The notes: generated by a model from the letters alone, not told the origin. DNA of 64,000 nucleotides from Flavobacterium cellulosilyticum (GCF_004349355.1 NZ_SMFK01000013.1:48639-112638); one strand, 5' to 3'; positions 1 through 9,140 are shown, numbered from the stretch's first letter. Numbers and translations: made by a program.

Positions 1-1204
1 AATCTGCCGAAACTTCGTGATTGGGTTTGGTTTTAAAAATTTGTTTGGCCCACAAAAACGTGTTATTTTCTTCAATATTTTCAGAAGAGGGTTTTTTAAA
101 TTTTGAAAACTGAATTCCCAATTCTTTTTCGAAATCAGCAATTTCTACTAATTCTTCTTGTTGCAAAACGGTTAACGAAAGTCCCTTTGCTCCTGCTCTA
201 GCGGTTCTTCCGCTACGGTGAACATAGTTTTCGTAGGTGTCAGGCAAATGATAATTGACTACATAAGATATTTCCTTTACGTCAATTCCTCTTGCGGCCA
301 AATCAGTAGCGACTAATATATTGATGTGACCTTCACGAAATTGCTCCATGATTCGATCTCTAATTCCTTGTGATAAACTTCCGTGTAAAGCTCCAGACGA
401 AAACTTATTGATGGCTAAATTCTTTGCCAATTTATTTACAGCTGCTTTAGTTTTACAGAAAATAATACCCCGTTCACCATCTTTAGAAGTTAGAAAATGC
501 ATCAAAACCTCTAATTTTTCAATAGGATCAACAACTATATATTGATGGTCGATTCCTTGATTTCCAACCGTTTCCATATTGGCACTTACTTGAACTACAT
601 TTTTATCCAAATAATTCTGAATCAATTGTTTTATAGTTCCTGGTAAAGTGGCTGAAAACAAAAAAGTGCGGTGATTTTTAGGAAGTTCAGCAACAATTTC
701 GTCTAAACTTTCTTTTAATATAGATACCATTTCATCCGCTTCGTCCAAAACTAAAAATTGAGTTTCTTTGAGATTGATGGCTTTGCGCTGAATTAAATCA
801 ATTAAACGTCCAGGTGTTGCGACAACAATATGAGTTGGATTTGATAATCGCTCAATTTGTGGTTTTATAGGAATTCCTCCGCAAGTGGCTGCGATTGAAA
901 TTTCGGGAGTATATTTGGCGAAAGCCTCTAAATTATTAAAAATTTGATGTCCTAATTCTCTAGTAGGCACTAAAATTATCGCTTGCACTACGGTAGAATT
1001 TGTATCAATCAATTGCAATAAAGGCAATCCAAATGCAGCAGTTTTTCCAGTTCCGGTTTTGGCTAGACCAACAAAATCAGTAGTATTTGAAAGTAATAAC
1101 GGAATCGTTTTTTGCTGAATTTCTGTTGGTTCAACAAATTTTAATTCAGTTATGGCTTTTAATAAAGCTACTGAAATTCCTAAATCGGAGAATTGTTTTG
1201 ACAT
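1..1204 (-). CDS. DEAD-box RNA helicase, 3' end cut by window edge
   Basis: ATP-dependent RNA helicase of superfamily 2, expected to remodel RNA in ribosome assembly or mRNA decay. About 401 residues are visible from the ATG at 1204; the C-terminus lies beyond position 1. The motifs appear in order: AKTGTGKT (Walker A, about residues 48-55), PTREL (80-84), DEAD (154-157), SAT (184-186), ARGID (about 304-308) and HRSGRTAR (329-336). Both RecA-like domains are therefore present and only the variable tail is missing. It is transcribed away from the rest of the window. The family is certain. I cannot tell whether it is the RhlE, DbpA or CshA type, because that depends on the missing tail. Confidence 0.93.
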   Translation of the reverse strand, partial: MSKQFSDLGISVALLKAITELKFVEPTEIQQKTIPLLLSNTTDFVGLAKTGTGKTAAFGLPLLQLIDTNSTVVQAIILVPTRELGHQIFNNLEAFAKYTPEISIAATCGGIPIKPQIERLSNPTHIVVATPGRLIDLIQRKAINLKETQFLVLDEADEMVSILKESLDEIVAELPKNHRTFLFSATLPGTIKQLIQNYLDKNVVQVSANMETVGNQGIDHQYIVVDPIEKLEVLMHFLTSKDGERGIIFCKTKAAVNKLAKNLAINKFSSGALHGSLSQGIRDRIMEQFREGHINILVATDLAARGIDVKEISYVVNYHLPDTYENYVHRSGRTARAGAKGLSLTVLQQEELVEIADFEKELGIQFSKFKKPSSENIEENNTFLWAKQIFKTKPNHEVSAD

Positions 1205-1253
1205 CGTATTGATTTAATTTTTATAAAATTGTTGTTTTGAAAACAGGTTTTCG

Positions 1254-1330
1254 TAGCCCCGATAGAAGGGAAAATCCTCTCGATTTTTCATCGAGAGATT
1301 GGGATGATAGCGGGAAAAAGCTCCTAAAAA
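1254..1330 (+). repeat. Interspersed flavobacterial-type element, copy 1
   Basis: The stretch starts AGCCCCGATAGAAGGGAAAA and ends GATAGCGGGAAAAAGCTCCT. Between these ends is a perfect 8-bp hairpin, CTCTCGAT (1277-1284) with ATCGAGAG (1290-1297). The same two ends recur, diverged, at 56541-56687 (opposite strand) and 63552-63656. I remember similar sequences scattered between genes of other flavobacteria, but that is memory and not a search. It sits just downstream of the helicase gene at 1393-2931 and could double as its terminator. Confidence 0.7.
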
Positions 1331-1392
1331 TTAATTGCATTTTTCTATGCTGAGCACTTTTTTTTCCTCTTTCACTGCACTGAACACTTTTC

Positions 1393-2931
1393 CTAATCTG
1401 CTTCGTTCATGATTTTTTCACGATACTTTTTCCCTATTAACAAGGTTAGCTTTAATTTATAGTCATCAACAAGCCATTCGCGGTAGTTTTTACTACATTG
1501 ACTCAAACATTTGGCATATCGTTTTAAGCGACATTCTATATCTGGATCTAACTCTTTTAATAATGCTTTTGCATCTCGCAACTCTTCAGTATTGTCTACG
1601 CACATTGCTGCATGTTGTTCTAATGATTTGTCTAAAACCACTTTAGAACGTAAATTTTGAGCAATAATTTGTTTGTGTTCTTCATCTACATCAAAAGTCA
1701 CGACCTCTGTTTTAGCAAATTTCTCACGTAATTCGGGTGGCATAGTATATTTAAAATACAATTCGATTTCAGTATCGTCCCGTAAATTTTCAAGATAAAA
1801 TTCAGGTGATTTAAAAATATGTTGCCAGTTTACTGGATCACTCCACAAACCAAAACGGGCTGCATTATTTCCTAAATCAATCACATTAAAAGTGTCTTTA
1901 TTTGGTAATTTTCGAGAACCACGACCTATCATTTGAAAATATAAAGTCAAAGATTTTGTAGCTCTATTCAATATAATTGTGTCTACAGTAGGTTCATCAA
2001 AACCTGTTGTTAGGATTCCAACAGAAGTTAATATTGCATCTGGAGTTTTTTTAAACCATTGTAAAATATCTTTTCTTTCTTCGGCACTACTGGTATTATC
2101 CAAGTGACGAATACCATAACCCGCTTCTCTAAAAGTTTCATAAACATATAAAGAAGTGTTGATTCCATTATTGAAAATCAACGTTTTCTTGCCTAATGAT
2201 TTCTCTGTATAAGCATGCAATAATTTTTCTTGCATTGCCATATTAGTATACAAATCATCGGACGATTTTACAGTATAATCTCCATTGATTCCAACTTTCA
2301 AAGAGGTTAAGCCTACATCATAACTATAGGTAATGGCTTTGGCCAAAAATCCTTTGTCAATCAATGAATTTATCGTATCACCTACGATTAATTCATCATA
2401 ATTTTGATGCATTGGCAATTTGATATTTGAACTCAAAGGAGTGGCTGTAACTCCTAAAATAAAGGCGTTTTTGAAGGAACTTAATAATTTTCGGAAGGAA
2501 TTATAATGGGCTTCATCGATGATAACCAATCCAATATTATCTAAATGTAATTTTTCGTCATTGATACGATTTTTCAAGGTTTCAACCATAGCCACAAAAC
2601 AAGAATAATCGTTTTGGTCTGGAAGTTCTTTCACTTTACTATTGATGATTTTATTTTTTACATCGAAACCTTTAAGCATTTTTGAAGTTTGCTTACAAAG
2701 TTCAATTCGATGTGTTAAAACAACTACTTTTTTATCGTGCTTAGACAAATATTGTCTTACGATTTCAGAAAAAACAACTGTTTTACCACCTCCAGTTGGT
2801 AATTGATACAACAAATGATGATTGTTTGGCGCATTGTCCAAACGCTCAAAAATGGAAGCGATATCTCCTTTTTGATACGAATAAAGTTCTTTTTTATCTA
2901 CTGTTTCTGTTTCTAAAGTGTTTTGAGACAT
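1393..2931 (-). CDS. DEAD/DEAH-box helicase, RadD/ResIII-like
   Basis: A 512-residue superfamily 2 helicase or translocase. It shows LPTGGGKT (about residues 44-51), IIDEAHYNSF (motif II, about 135), GVTATP (motif III), TTGFDEP (about 310) and QMIGRGSR (motif VI, about 333). This architecture matches the E. coli YejH/RadD group and the helicase half of type III restriction enzymes. There is no nuclease domain and no methylase neighbour, so restriction is unlikely; DNA repair or nucleic-acid remodelling fits better. The C-terminal 130 residues are charged and predicted mostly helical, with no recognisable domain. The ATG at 2931 follows an AT-rich spacer with no other start in reach. Confidence 0.88.
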   Translation of the reverse strand: MSQNTLETETVDKKELYSYQKGDIASIFERLDNAPNNHHLLYQLPTGGGKTVVFSEIVRQYLSKHDKKVVVLTHRIELCKQTSKMLKGFDVKNKIINSKVKELPDQNDYSCFVAMVETLKNRINDEKLHLDNIGLVIIDEAHYNSFRKLLSSFKNAFILGVTATPLSSNIKLPMHQNYDELIVGDTINSLIDKGFLAKAITYSYDVGLTSLKVGINGDYTVKSSDDLYTNMAMQEKLLHAYTEKSLGKKTLIFNNGINTSLYVYETFREAGYGIRHLDNTSSAEERKDILQWFKKTPDAILTSVGILTTGFDEPTVDTIILNRATKSLTLYFQMIGRGSRKLPNKDTFNVIDLGNNAARFGLWSDPVNWQHIFKSPEFYLENLRDDTEIELYFKYTMPPELREKFAKTEVVTFDVDEEHKQIIAQNLRSKVVLDKSLEQHAAMCVDNTEELRDAKALLKELDPDIECRLKRYAKCLSQCSKNYREWLVDDYKLKLTLLIGKKYREKIMNEAD

Positions 2932-3042
2932 GTTTTTTTGTTGGGTTTTTGCAAAAATACACCTAAAAAAGAGTTAATCCACTATAATTTAGATTAAATA
3001 ATGGGTGGTAATTAAATATAAACGATTGTAAAGTATTTCAAT

Positions 3043-3570
3043 TTAATATTCAAAACGCTCAACAACAGCATTAAATTCAATTGCATTATACCAATTTTGT
3101 TGAATTGTTTCATTGTTTATTTTCAAAATCCTTGGCATAAAATCCTCCAATATCCCATTTGCAATCAAAAATTTAATTGCTTGTTCAAAAGAATTTAACA
3201 TGCTTTTAAAAAACATTTCTTGCTTAACAATTCTTTCTGAGGATAAAGCTTGCGCAATTTCTATTGCATAAAGCATCACATCACCAATAACAAAGGGATC
3301 AACACCTAAAAGGATAAAATGTTTGATATATTTTTGTGCAACTGAACGCCTCATTTTTGGTTTCTTTTCCTTCGTAGTAGTTCTTTTTGGAAAATATTCA
3401 TTAGAAATTTTAAGTTTGCATTCCTGCAAAAGAGATGCTTCTTTTGGATTAAAAACAAAATCGTAGTACGTTTTAACAACACTAAATTTTTCATAAAGTT
3501 CAATTACTTGTTCTTCTAATTGCACTTTATTGAGTTCTGTCAAGTATTTTTTTAAATCGCGTTTGCTCAT
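3043..3570 (-). CDS. DUF6155-like hypothetical protein
   Basis: A 175-residue helical protein of unknown function. It begins MSKRDLKKYLTEL and has a conserved-looking block around YYDFVFNPKE. I recognise it as resembling the DUF6155 family of Bacteroidetes. The reading frame stays open to 3630, but that upstream start is a TTG, and a good promoter (TTTTTG, 23 bp, TACTTTTG at 3590-3626) lies inside the extension. I therefore place the start at the ATG at 3570. It has no signal peptide or membrane segment, so it should be cytoplasmic. It is divergent from the membrane-protein gene at 3678. Confidence 0.8.
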   Translation of the reverse strand: MSKRDLKKYLTELNKVQLEEQVIELYEKFSVVKTYYDFVFNPKEASLLQECKLKISNEYFPKRTTTKEKKPKMRRSVAQKYIKHFILLGVDPFVIGDVMLYAIEIAQALSSERIVKQEMFFKSMLNSFEQAIKFLIANGILEDFMPRILKINNETIQQNWYNAIEFNAVVERFEY

Positions 3571-3589
3571 AATCTCAAGTTTATAATTA

Positions 3590-3626
3590 CAAAAGTAAAT
3601 TACTTTAGGATCGAATACTCCAAAAA
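3590..3626 (-). promoter_or_regulatory. Bacteroidetes-type promoter
   Basis: On the minus strand, TTTTTG (3626-3621) is followed after 23 bp by TACTTTTG (3597-3590), matching the TTTG/TAnnTTTG consensus of flavobacterial promoters. Transcription would start near 3584, about 14 bp before the ATG at 3570. This decides the start codon of the downstream gene. Confidence 0.55.
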
Positions 3627-3677
3627 TCAATCATAATCCTTAATTTTGCACCAATAATTTTTAACACAACAGTTTTG

Positions 3678-3962
3678 ATGGATAGAATTTTTAAGAACAT
3701 TGCAGTATTAGAAGGAGTTTCCTATTTGGTTTTATTTGCAAATATGCTTTTTATAAAACCAACACATTTTGAACTTTATAAAACATTGTTGTACCCAATA
3801 GGAATGACCCATGGAATTTTATTTATTGGTTATGTTGTATTGGCAGTACTGATTAAAAAATCCCAAAAATGGAATTTTAAAGTTTTTTTTACAATTTTAT
3901 TGGCTTCACTCCTACCGTTTGCTACTTTTTATGTAGAAAAAAAATACATGAAAAATGCATAA
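3678..3962 (+). CDS. DUF3817-like small integral membrane protein
   Basis: A 94-residue protein with three hydrophobic segments (roughly residues 8-28, 38-58 and 68-86) and a basic tail. It contains the EGVSYLVLF and YPIGMTHGILF signatures that I associate with the DUF3817 family. Biochemical function is unknown. I prefer the ATG at 3678 to the TTG one codon earlier. A TAATTTTG box at 3641-3648 could serve as promoter. Its last codons overlap the start of the channel gene by 8 bp, so the two are probably translated together. Confidence 0.85.
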   Translation: MDRIFKNIAVLEGVSYLVLFANMLFIKPTHFELYKTLLYPIGMTHGILFIGYVVLAVLIKKSQKWNFKVFFTILLASLLPFATFYVEKKYMKNA

Positions 3963-5220
3963 TTTATTAGAAAAAATATTTGGCTGGTGCTATATTTTAT
4001 TTAGAAAGTGGGGATTTGGTGATACAATTGCGGCTTATTTAAGCTTGTTTGTGAATATTTTTATTCTCAGTGTTATTTCCTATTACATCTACCGTTTTTT
4101 TCGATTATTTCTGGTTACTATTATGTCAATTGTTGCTCGTAAAACCAAAACTAAATTTGATGATTTACTAATTTCGAATAAAACAGCGATGTACATTTCG
4201 CATTTGATTCCGTTATTGTTTATCTATATTTCAGTTCCAATTATATTAAATGCATACAATTATTGGGAAACTATATTTGGAAAATTAGTTGGGATTTACA
4301 TTGTTCTACTAATACTTTGGATCATAAGAACCATCTTTAATGCACTTAAAGATCATTTAAAAAGTATTGTTAAATTTAGTGACAAACCTATTGATAGTTA
4401 CATTCAAGTAATTATGATTGTCCTTTGGATGTTAGGTATTGCTGCTATATTTTCTGAAATTTTTGATATTAAAATCGAAAAATTACTGACTACTTTAGGA
4501 GCCATTTCAGCTATTATATTATTAATTTTCAGAGATACAATTTTAGGATTTGTTGCCAGTATTCAGGTTTCTGTAAATGATATGCTTCGAATTGGTGATT
4601 GGATTACAATGGATAAATTTGGAGCTGATGGAGATGTTATTGAAATTAATTTGGCAACAGTTAAAGTTCGAAATTTTGATAACACTACAACTACAATTCC
4701 AACTTATAGCTTGATTTCTGATTCCTTCAAAAACTGGCGTGGAATGCAAAAATCGGAAGGGAGAAGGATAAAACGCCATATATTGATAAAATCTAATAGT
4801 GTTCGATTTTTAAAAAATGAGGAATTGGATAATTTTTTGAATATTCAACTTATTAATGAGCATATCTTAAAGAAGAAAATTGAAATTGACAAATTTAATT
4901 CCCAAAATAATATTGATACCATAATACCGTTAAATGGTCGAAATTTGACGAATTTAGGATTATTCCGAAAGTATATCACAAAATATCTCGAAAATCATCC
5001 AGGCTTGAATAAAGATATGATTTTGCTTTGCCGACAATTACAGCCTACTGCACAAGGAATTCCATTGGAAATTTATGTTTTTTCTAAAGATAAAAATTGG
5101 GAGAATTATGAATATATCATGTCTGATATTTTTGACCATGTGATTGCTTCCGTTTCCTTTTTTGATTTAGAATTATTCGAATTACCTTCTGAAGGTAGAG
5201 GTGTCTTTATTCCAAATTAA
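3955..5220 (+). CDS. Mechanosensitive ion channel, YbdG-like MscS family
   Basis: A 421-residue inner-membrane protein that should open under membrane tension and release solutes during hypo-osmotic shock. Four to five hydrophobic helices occupy about residues 20-190. They are followed by the MscS pore and beta domain: RDTILGFVASIQVSVNDMLR near 195-214, then IGDWITMDKFGADGDVIEI. A soluble C-terminal domain follows. The length and the long C-terminus fit the E. coli YbdG type rather than the short MscS. It starts inside the end of the DUF3817-like gene. Its TAA overlaps the stop codon of the convergent thioesterase gene. Confidence 0.92.
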   Translation: MHNLLEKIFGWCYILFRKWGFGDTIAAYLSLFVNIFILSVISYYIYRFFRLFLVTIMSIVARKTKTKFDDLLISNKTAMYISHLIPLLFIYISVPIILNAYNYWETIFGKLVGIYIVLLILWIIRTIFNALKDHLKSIVKFSDKPIDSYIQVIMIVLWMLGIAAIFSEIFDIKIEKLLTTLGAISAIILLIFRDTILGFVASIQVSVNDMLRIGDWITMDKFGADGDVIEINLATVKVRNFDNTTTTIPTYSLISDSFKNWRGMQKSEGRRIKRHILIKSNSVRFLKNEELDNFLNIQLINEHILKKKIEIDKFNSQNNIDTIIPLNGRNLTNLGLFRKYITKYLENHPGLNKDMILLCRQLQPTAQGIPLEIYVFSKDKNWENYEYIMSDIFDHVIASVSFFDLELFELPSEGRGVFIPN

Positions 5221-5609
5221 ATAGAATCCAATCGGTCTTTTACGTATTCAATTTCTTTTTTCCCGTGAGCTTTAGGCTTGCCATCAGCACCTAAATTGAC
5301 CATTGTCGTATTATCTATTGAGATAATGGTTTCCCGAGTCATCATATTTCGAGCTTCACATTTTAAAGTTATAGAAGTATTTCCAAACTTTACTACATCA
5401 ATACCTATTTCAATAATATCCCCTTGTTTTGCTGAACTTCTGAAATTTATTTCAGACATGTGTTTTGTTACAATTTTTGTATTTTCAAGTTGAATGATTG
5501 AATACAAAGCAAGTTCTTCGTCAATCCAAGCCAATAATTTACCGCCAAATAATGTTCCGTTCGGGTTTAAATCTTCTGGTTTTACCCATTTTCTAGTATG
5601 AAATCGCAT
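5217..5609 (-). CDS. Acyl-CoA thioesterase, hot-dog fold (YciA-like)
   Basis: A 130-residue single hot-dog protein expected to hydrolyse acyl-CoA thioesters in the cytoplasm. NPNGTLFGGKLLAWIDE (about residues 15-31) is the YciA/BACH-type signature around the catalytic acidic residue, and the later NFRSSAKQGDIIEIGI strand is also typical. The usual family length is 130-160, so it is complete. It is convergent with the channel gene and the two stop codons overlap on a TTAA. A TAATTTTG box lies 20 bp upstream (5636-5629). Substrate chain length cannot be read from the sequence. Confidence 0.88.
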   Translation of the reverse strand: MRFHTRKWVKPEDLNPNGTLFGGKLLAWIDEELALYSIIQLENTKIVTKHMSEINFRSSAKQGDIIEIGIDVVKFGNTSITLKCEARNMMTRETIISIDNTTMVNLGADGKPKAHGKKEIEYVKDRLDSI

Positions 5610-5676
5610 ATTGTTTATTTATTAACGTCAAAATTAATGCATTCTAATTGCTTTTTTTTAAATTTAAAGAAAAAAT

Positions 5677-6078
5677 ATGAAACAAAGAGATGTTTTTTTA
5701 AAAGAGTTCAGAGGAGAATCCATTGGTACCGTTTCTTCACTTTCTTCATTTGACGAATATTTTCAAAATGAAATACTTCGTCCTATTTTGAAATTACAAA
5801 ATGATATTTTTATCATTACTTTTATAAATTATACCAACAAAAACAAAATTGACTTCAATTCATTTTCTGTAGAAAAAAAATTAGTAGTTATTGAAAATTC
5901 CATCCAAAAAGACATCAAGTTTAGAAATGCATTAAAAGGAATGATAGTTGGGTTATTTACTATTGAAGAATATAAAGAATACATTCAAAACTCTTCGAGT
6001 CTTAACAAGAGAATGATGGGAATGTTAATAGAAAGACTCAAAAGTCAAGTTCAATTATTAGATTCCTTTACTATTTGA
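5677..6078 (+). CDS. Conserved-looking hypothetical protein, function unknown
   Basis: A 133-residue protein that I do not recognise by domain. It is predicted to be mostly helical, with no signal peptide or membrane span. It carries the strings FRGESIGTVSSLSSFDEYF (N-terminal) and FRNALKGMIVGLFTIEEYKEYI (split here by function unknown), followed by a basic helix ending in QVQLLDSFTI. I vaguely remember similar Flavobacterium proteins without a function. Codon use matches the neighbours, it has an ATG start, and there is a 100-bp gap before the esterase gene. It is very likely real. Confidence 0.7.
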   Translation: MKQRDVFLKEFRGESIGTVSSLSSFDEYFQNEILRPILKLQNDIFIITFINYTNKNKIDFNSFSVEKKLVVIENSIQKDIKFRNALKGMIVGLFTIEEYKEYIQNSSSLNKRMMGMLIERLKSQVQLLDSFTI

Positions 6079-6174
6079 GAATATAAATATATTTCTCAGA
6101 ATAAATGATGCATTTCCTAAAATTTTAATGTTTTTTGTATGATTATTTTTATTATAATTGTTAAAAATTAAGTT

Positions 6175-6888
6175 ATGAAAGAAGAGTATTTCAAATGGTA
6201 TTCCCCTAATCTGAGTAGAGAAATTGAAATGTTAGTTTTTGGTCATGCTGGATATCCTGTGATACTTTTCCCCACATCCATGGGAAGTTTTCACGAAAAC
6301 AAGGATATGGGGTTGATTGACTCTGCAAAATGGTATATTGAGCAAGGGTTAATTCAAATATTTTGTCCTGCAAGCATTGATAAAGACAGTTTTTATAATA
6401 ATGCAATTCATCCTATTCATCGAATCGAAAATCATGTTTGGTATGACAAAATGATCTGCCACGAGATTGTCGAAAAAGTAAAAAACAATACTCCTTCCGG
6501 AAAAGTTGCTCTTGCAGGTTGTAGTTTTGGAGGCTATCACGCTGCTAATTTTGCTTTTCGTCATCCTGGATATGTAAGTCACGTTTTCTCGATGGGAGGT
6601 GCTTTTAGTATCAAAAGTTTTATGGATGGTTTTTATAATGATGATGTTTTCTATAACACTCCCGAAGATTATTTATATGGTTTAGATGACCACGAACTTT
6701 GGAACATGGATATTTGCTTGGGAACATCCAATTGGGATGTTTGCTATGATTATAATTTAAAATTGAGCAAGGTTTTAAGTGACAGAAATATTCATCATTG
6801 GCTAGACGTTCGACCAGATAGAAAACACGATTGGCCAGTTTGGAAAGAAATGTTTCCACATTATTTATCAAGAATAAAGTTTTTTTAA
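6175..6888 (+). CDS. Alpha/beta-hydrolase, esterase family
   Basis: A 237-residue alpha/beta hydrolase related to the esterase D and antigen 85 group. The nucleophile elbow is GCSFGG with Ser117, inside LAGCSFGGYHAANFAF. The likely acid and base lie in DVRPDRKHDWPVW near the C-terminus, where His is about residue 222. There is no signal peptide, so it is cytoplasmic. It opens a forward run of ligase genes (ATP-grasp at 6937, YbdK-type at 7902, amidotransferase at 9173). In that context it may release or transfer an acyl or peptidyl product; this is inference from position only. The substrate is unknown. Confidence 0.85.
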   Translation: MKEEYFKWYSPNLSREIEMLVFGHAGYPVILFPTSMGSFHENKDMGLIDSAKWYIEQGLIQIFCPASIDKDSFYNNAIHPIHRIENHVWYDKMICHEIVEKVKNNTPSGKVALAGCSFGGYHAANFAFRHPGYVSHVFSMGGAFSIKSFMDGFYNDDVFYNTPEDYLYGLDDHELWNMDICLGTSNWDVCYDYNLKLSKVLSDRNIHHWLDVRPDRKHDWPVWKEMFPHYLSRIKFF

Positions 6889-6936
6889 AAAGAGTAATTA
6901 TAAAGAGTTTAAGTTGCAAGCATAAAATATAAAAAA

Positions 6937-7884
6937 ATGAAAAAAATAGGAATATTATTTGGAATGGAAGATACTTTTCCGCAAGCATTTGTAGACAGGA
7001 TAAACTCAAAAAATGAAAAAGGAATTATGGCTGAGGCTGTTTCCATAGACAAAGTTGTTCAAAATAAAGATGGTGAATATGCGGTTATCATTGATCGAAT
7101 ATCTCAGGATGTCCCCTTTTATAGAGCCTATCTTAAAAATGCAGCTTTAACAGGAACAAATGTTATCAACAATCCATTTTGGTGGAGTGCTGATGATAAA
7201 TTTTTCAATAATTCATTGGCAGATACCCTTGGAGTTCCGTTACCCAATACTGTAATCCTTCCTTCGGCCGAACACCCAACTGATACCACTGGAAAATCAT
7301 TTCGTAACCTAAAATTTCCAATGGATTGGGAAGGTATTTTTGATTATATTGGATTTCCAGCTTATATGAAACCTTATGCAGGAGGTGGTTGGAAAAACGT
7401 GTACCGACTAGAAAATAAACAAGAATTTTGGGATAAACATCAAGAAACAGGACAATTGGTAATGATGTTACAGGAAGAAATTGTCTTTACAGAATATTTT
7501 CGTGTGTATTGTTTGGGTTGTAAAGATGTTCGAATCATGCAGTATGAACCTAAAAACGAACCTCATTTGCGTTATGTTTTAGATGGTCCACCATCGGATA
7601 AAAAATTATTAGCAACTGTAAAAGAATATACTTTAAGACTTTGCAAAGGATTAGGTTATGATTTTAATACGGTAGAATTTGCTGTACGTGACGGAATTCC
7701 TTATGCAATAGATTTTGGAAATCCAGCACCAGATGCTGAATTAACTTCTGTTGGAGCTGATAATTTTGAGTGGGTAGTTGAACATGCAGCAAAAATGGCG
7801 ATTTCAGCCGCCAAAAAACAAAAACCAGGTAAAATGAATTTAACTTGGGGGTCTTTTATAAAAGAAGCTGTTTCTGATAAATAA
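6937..7884 (+). CDS. ATP-grasp domain ligase
   Basis: A 315-residue ATP-grasp protein. Such enzymes make an acylphosphate from a carboxylate and ATP and join it to an amine. Visible landmarks are YMKPYAGGGWKNVY, with the ATP-binding Lys and glycine-rich loop (about residues 147-160), the acidic pair in LQEEIVF, and YDFNTVEFAVRDGIPYAIDF followed by GNPAPDAE, which carries the metal-binding acidic and Asn residues (about 240-270). No signal peptide. It is 48 bp after the esterase gene and 17 bp before the YbdK-type ligase gene, so the three are probably co-transcribed. Substrates are unknown; it is not an obvious RimK or D-Ala-D-Ala ligase. Confidence 0.88.
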   Translation: MKKIGILFGMEDTFPQAFVDRINSKNEKGIMAEAVSIDKVVQNKDGEYAVIIDRISQDVPFYRAYLKNAALTGTNVINNPFWWSADDKFFNNSLADTLGVPLPNTVILPSAEHPTDTTGKSFRNLKFPMDWEGIFDYIGFPAYMKPYAGGGWKNVYRLENKQEFWDKHQETGQLVMMLQEEIVFTEYFRVYCLGCKDVRIMQYEPKNEPHLRYVLDGPPSDKKLLATVKEYTLRLCKGLGYDFNTVEFAVRDGIPYAIDFGNPAPDAELTSVGADNFEWVVEHAAKMAISAAKKQKPGKMNLTWGSFIKEAVSDK

Positions 7885-7901
7885 TTTTTCAATTTTTCCA
7901 A

Positions 7902-9008
7902 ATGAAAAAACTACCTATTTTTACTCTTGGCGTGGAAGAAGAATACCAAATTATAGATCCTGAAACAAGAGATTTACGCTCCCATTTATCCAAGATTGTT
8001 GATGGGGCCAAGATTATTCTAAATGAACAAGTAAAAGCGGAAATGCACCAATCTGTCGTAGAGGTTGGCACCAATATTTGCAAAAACATTCAAGAAGCCG
8101 AATGTGAGATAAAATCGTTGCGAGGTCATATTGTTACTTTAGCAGAAAAACAAGGTTTGATTGTTGGTGGTGCAGGGACACATCCTTTTTCAAAATGGCA
8201 AGACCAACCCATAACAGATGACCCTCGTTATCATGTCATCGTAGACGAATTGCAAGATGCTGCACGTTCTAATTTGATTTTTGGAATGCATTGTCACGTA
8301 GGGATTGAAAACCGCGAAGTTGGATTGCAAATAATGAATCAAGCTACTTATTTTTTACCGCATATTTTTGCCCTTTCAACCAATTCTCCTTTTTGGGAAG
8401 GTCGGAAAACAGGATACAAATCATATAGAACGAAAGTATTTGATAAGTTTCCAAGAACAGGTTTGCCAGAATATTTTGATTCAGTTTCAGCCTATGATAA
8501 TTTTCTGGAAACATTAGTAAAAACGAAATGTATTGATAATCCAAAGAAAATTTGGTGGGATTTACGTTTACATCCTTTTTATGACACTATTGAATTTCGC
8601 ATTTGTGATATGTGTTTAACTGTTGAAGAAACGATCTGTATTGTTGCAATTATTCAGGCAATTGTTGCAAAATTATACCGATTGAATTCAAACAACATGA
8701 GTTTCAATATTTACCGAATAGCTTTGATTAAAGAAAATAAATTTAGAGCTTCACGTTATGGAATTGAAGGAAGCATGATAGATTTTGGTCTTCAAAAAGA
8801 AGTTGAAACTAGAATACTTATACTTGAATTATTAGATTTTATTGATGATGTAGTTGACGAATTAGGGAGCCGTGAAAAAATCAATTATGTACACCAGATC
8901 TTAAAAAATGGAACAGGAGCAGCCAAACAATTAGCGGTTTACAACGAAACAAATGATTTGATAAAAGTCGTTGATTTTATTACGAGTGAATTTTATAAAG
9001 GTCTTTAA
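7902..9008 (+). CDS. Carboxylate-amine ligase, YbdK/GCS2 family
   Basis: A 368-residue member of the glutamate-cysteine ligase 2 group, which has a glutamine-synthetase-like fold. It starts with the diagnostic LGVEEEYQIIDPETRDL (about residues 9-25). GGAGTHPFSKW (about 89-99), the HCHVGIE metal site (about 130-136) and DLRLHPFYDTIEFRICD (about 218-234) follow. Members form an amide bond between an amino-acid carboxylate and an amine using ATP. E. coli YbdK has only weak gamma-glutamylcysteine ligase activity, so true substrates are open. It lies 17 bp after an ATP-grasp ligase and before an amidotransferase, which suggests stepwise assembly of an amide-linked product. Confidence 0.93.
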   Translation: MKKLPIFTLGVEEEYQIIDPETRDLRSHLSKIVDGAKIILNEQVKAEMHQSVVEVGTNICKNIQEAECEIKSLRGHIVTLAEKQGLIVGGAGTHPFSKWQDQPITDDPRYHVIVDELQDAARSNLIFGMHCHVGIENREVGLQIMNQATYFLPHIFALSTNSPFWEGRKTGYKSYRTKVFDKFPRTGLPEYFDSVSAYDNFLETLVKTKCIDNPKKIWWDLRLHPFYDTIEFRICDMCLTVEETICIVAIIQAIVAKLYRLNSNNMSFNIYRIALIKENKFRASRYGIEGSMIDFGLQKEVETRILILELLDFIDDVVDELGSREKINYVHQILKNGTGAAKQLAVYNETNDLIKVVDFITSEFYKGL

Positions 9009-9060
9009 AAAAGGATTCAATAATTTGTTTTCAGTATCAAATTGACTTTAAAATTTTCAT

Positions 9061-9140
9061 TTAATTTATTATTATCATTCCTATTGACCTTGTTATTGTA
9101 ATTGATATTTCTATTGTAATTGATATTGCCATTGAAAAAA
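9061..9140. repeat. Short word repeats upstream of the amidotransferase gene
   Basis: The segment repeats the word ATTGTAATTGATATT twice, at 19-bp spacing, amid further ATTG/CATTG words. The same vocabulary (ATTGCCATTG, GAAATTG) recurs at about 19785-19840 between hisA and hisH. It leads directly into the promoter at 9143. Confidence 0.5.

Noticed and set aside
1393..2931. Type III restriction subunit
   Set aside because: No endonuclease domain and no adjacent methylase; RadD-like helicase fits better.
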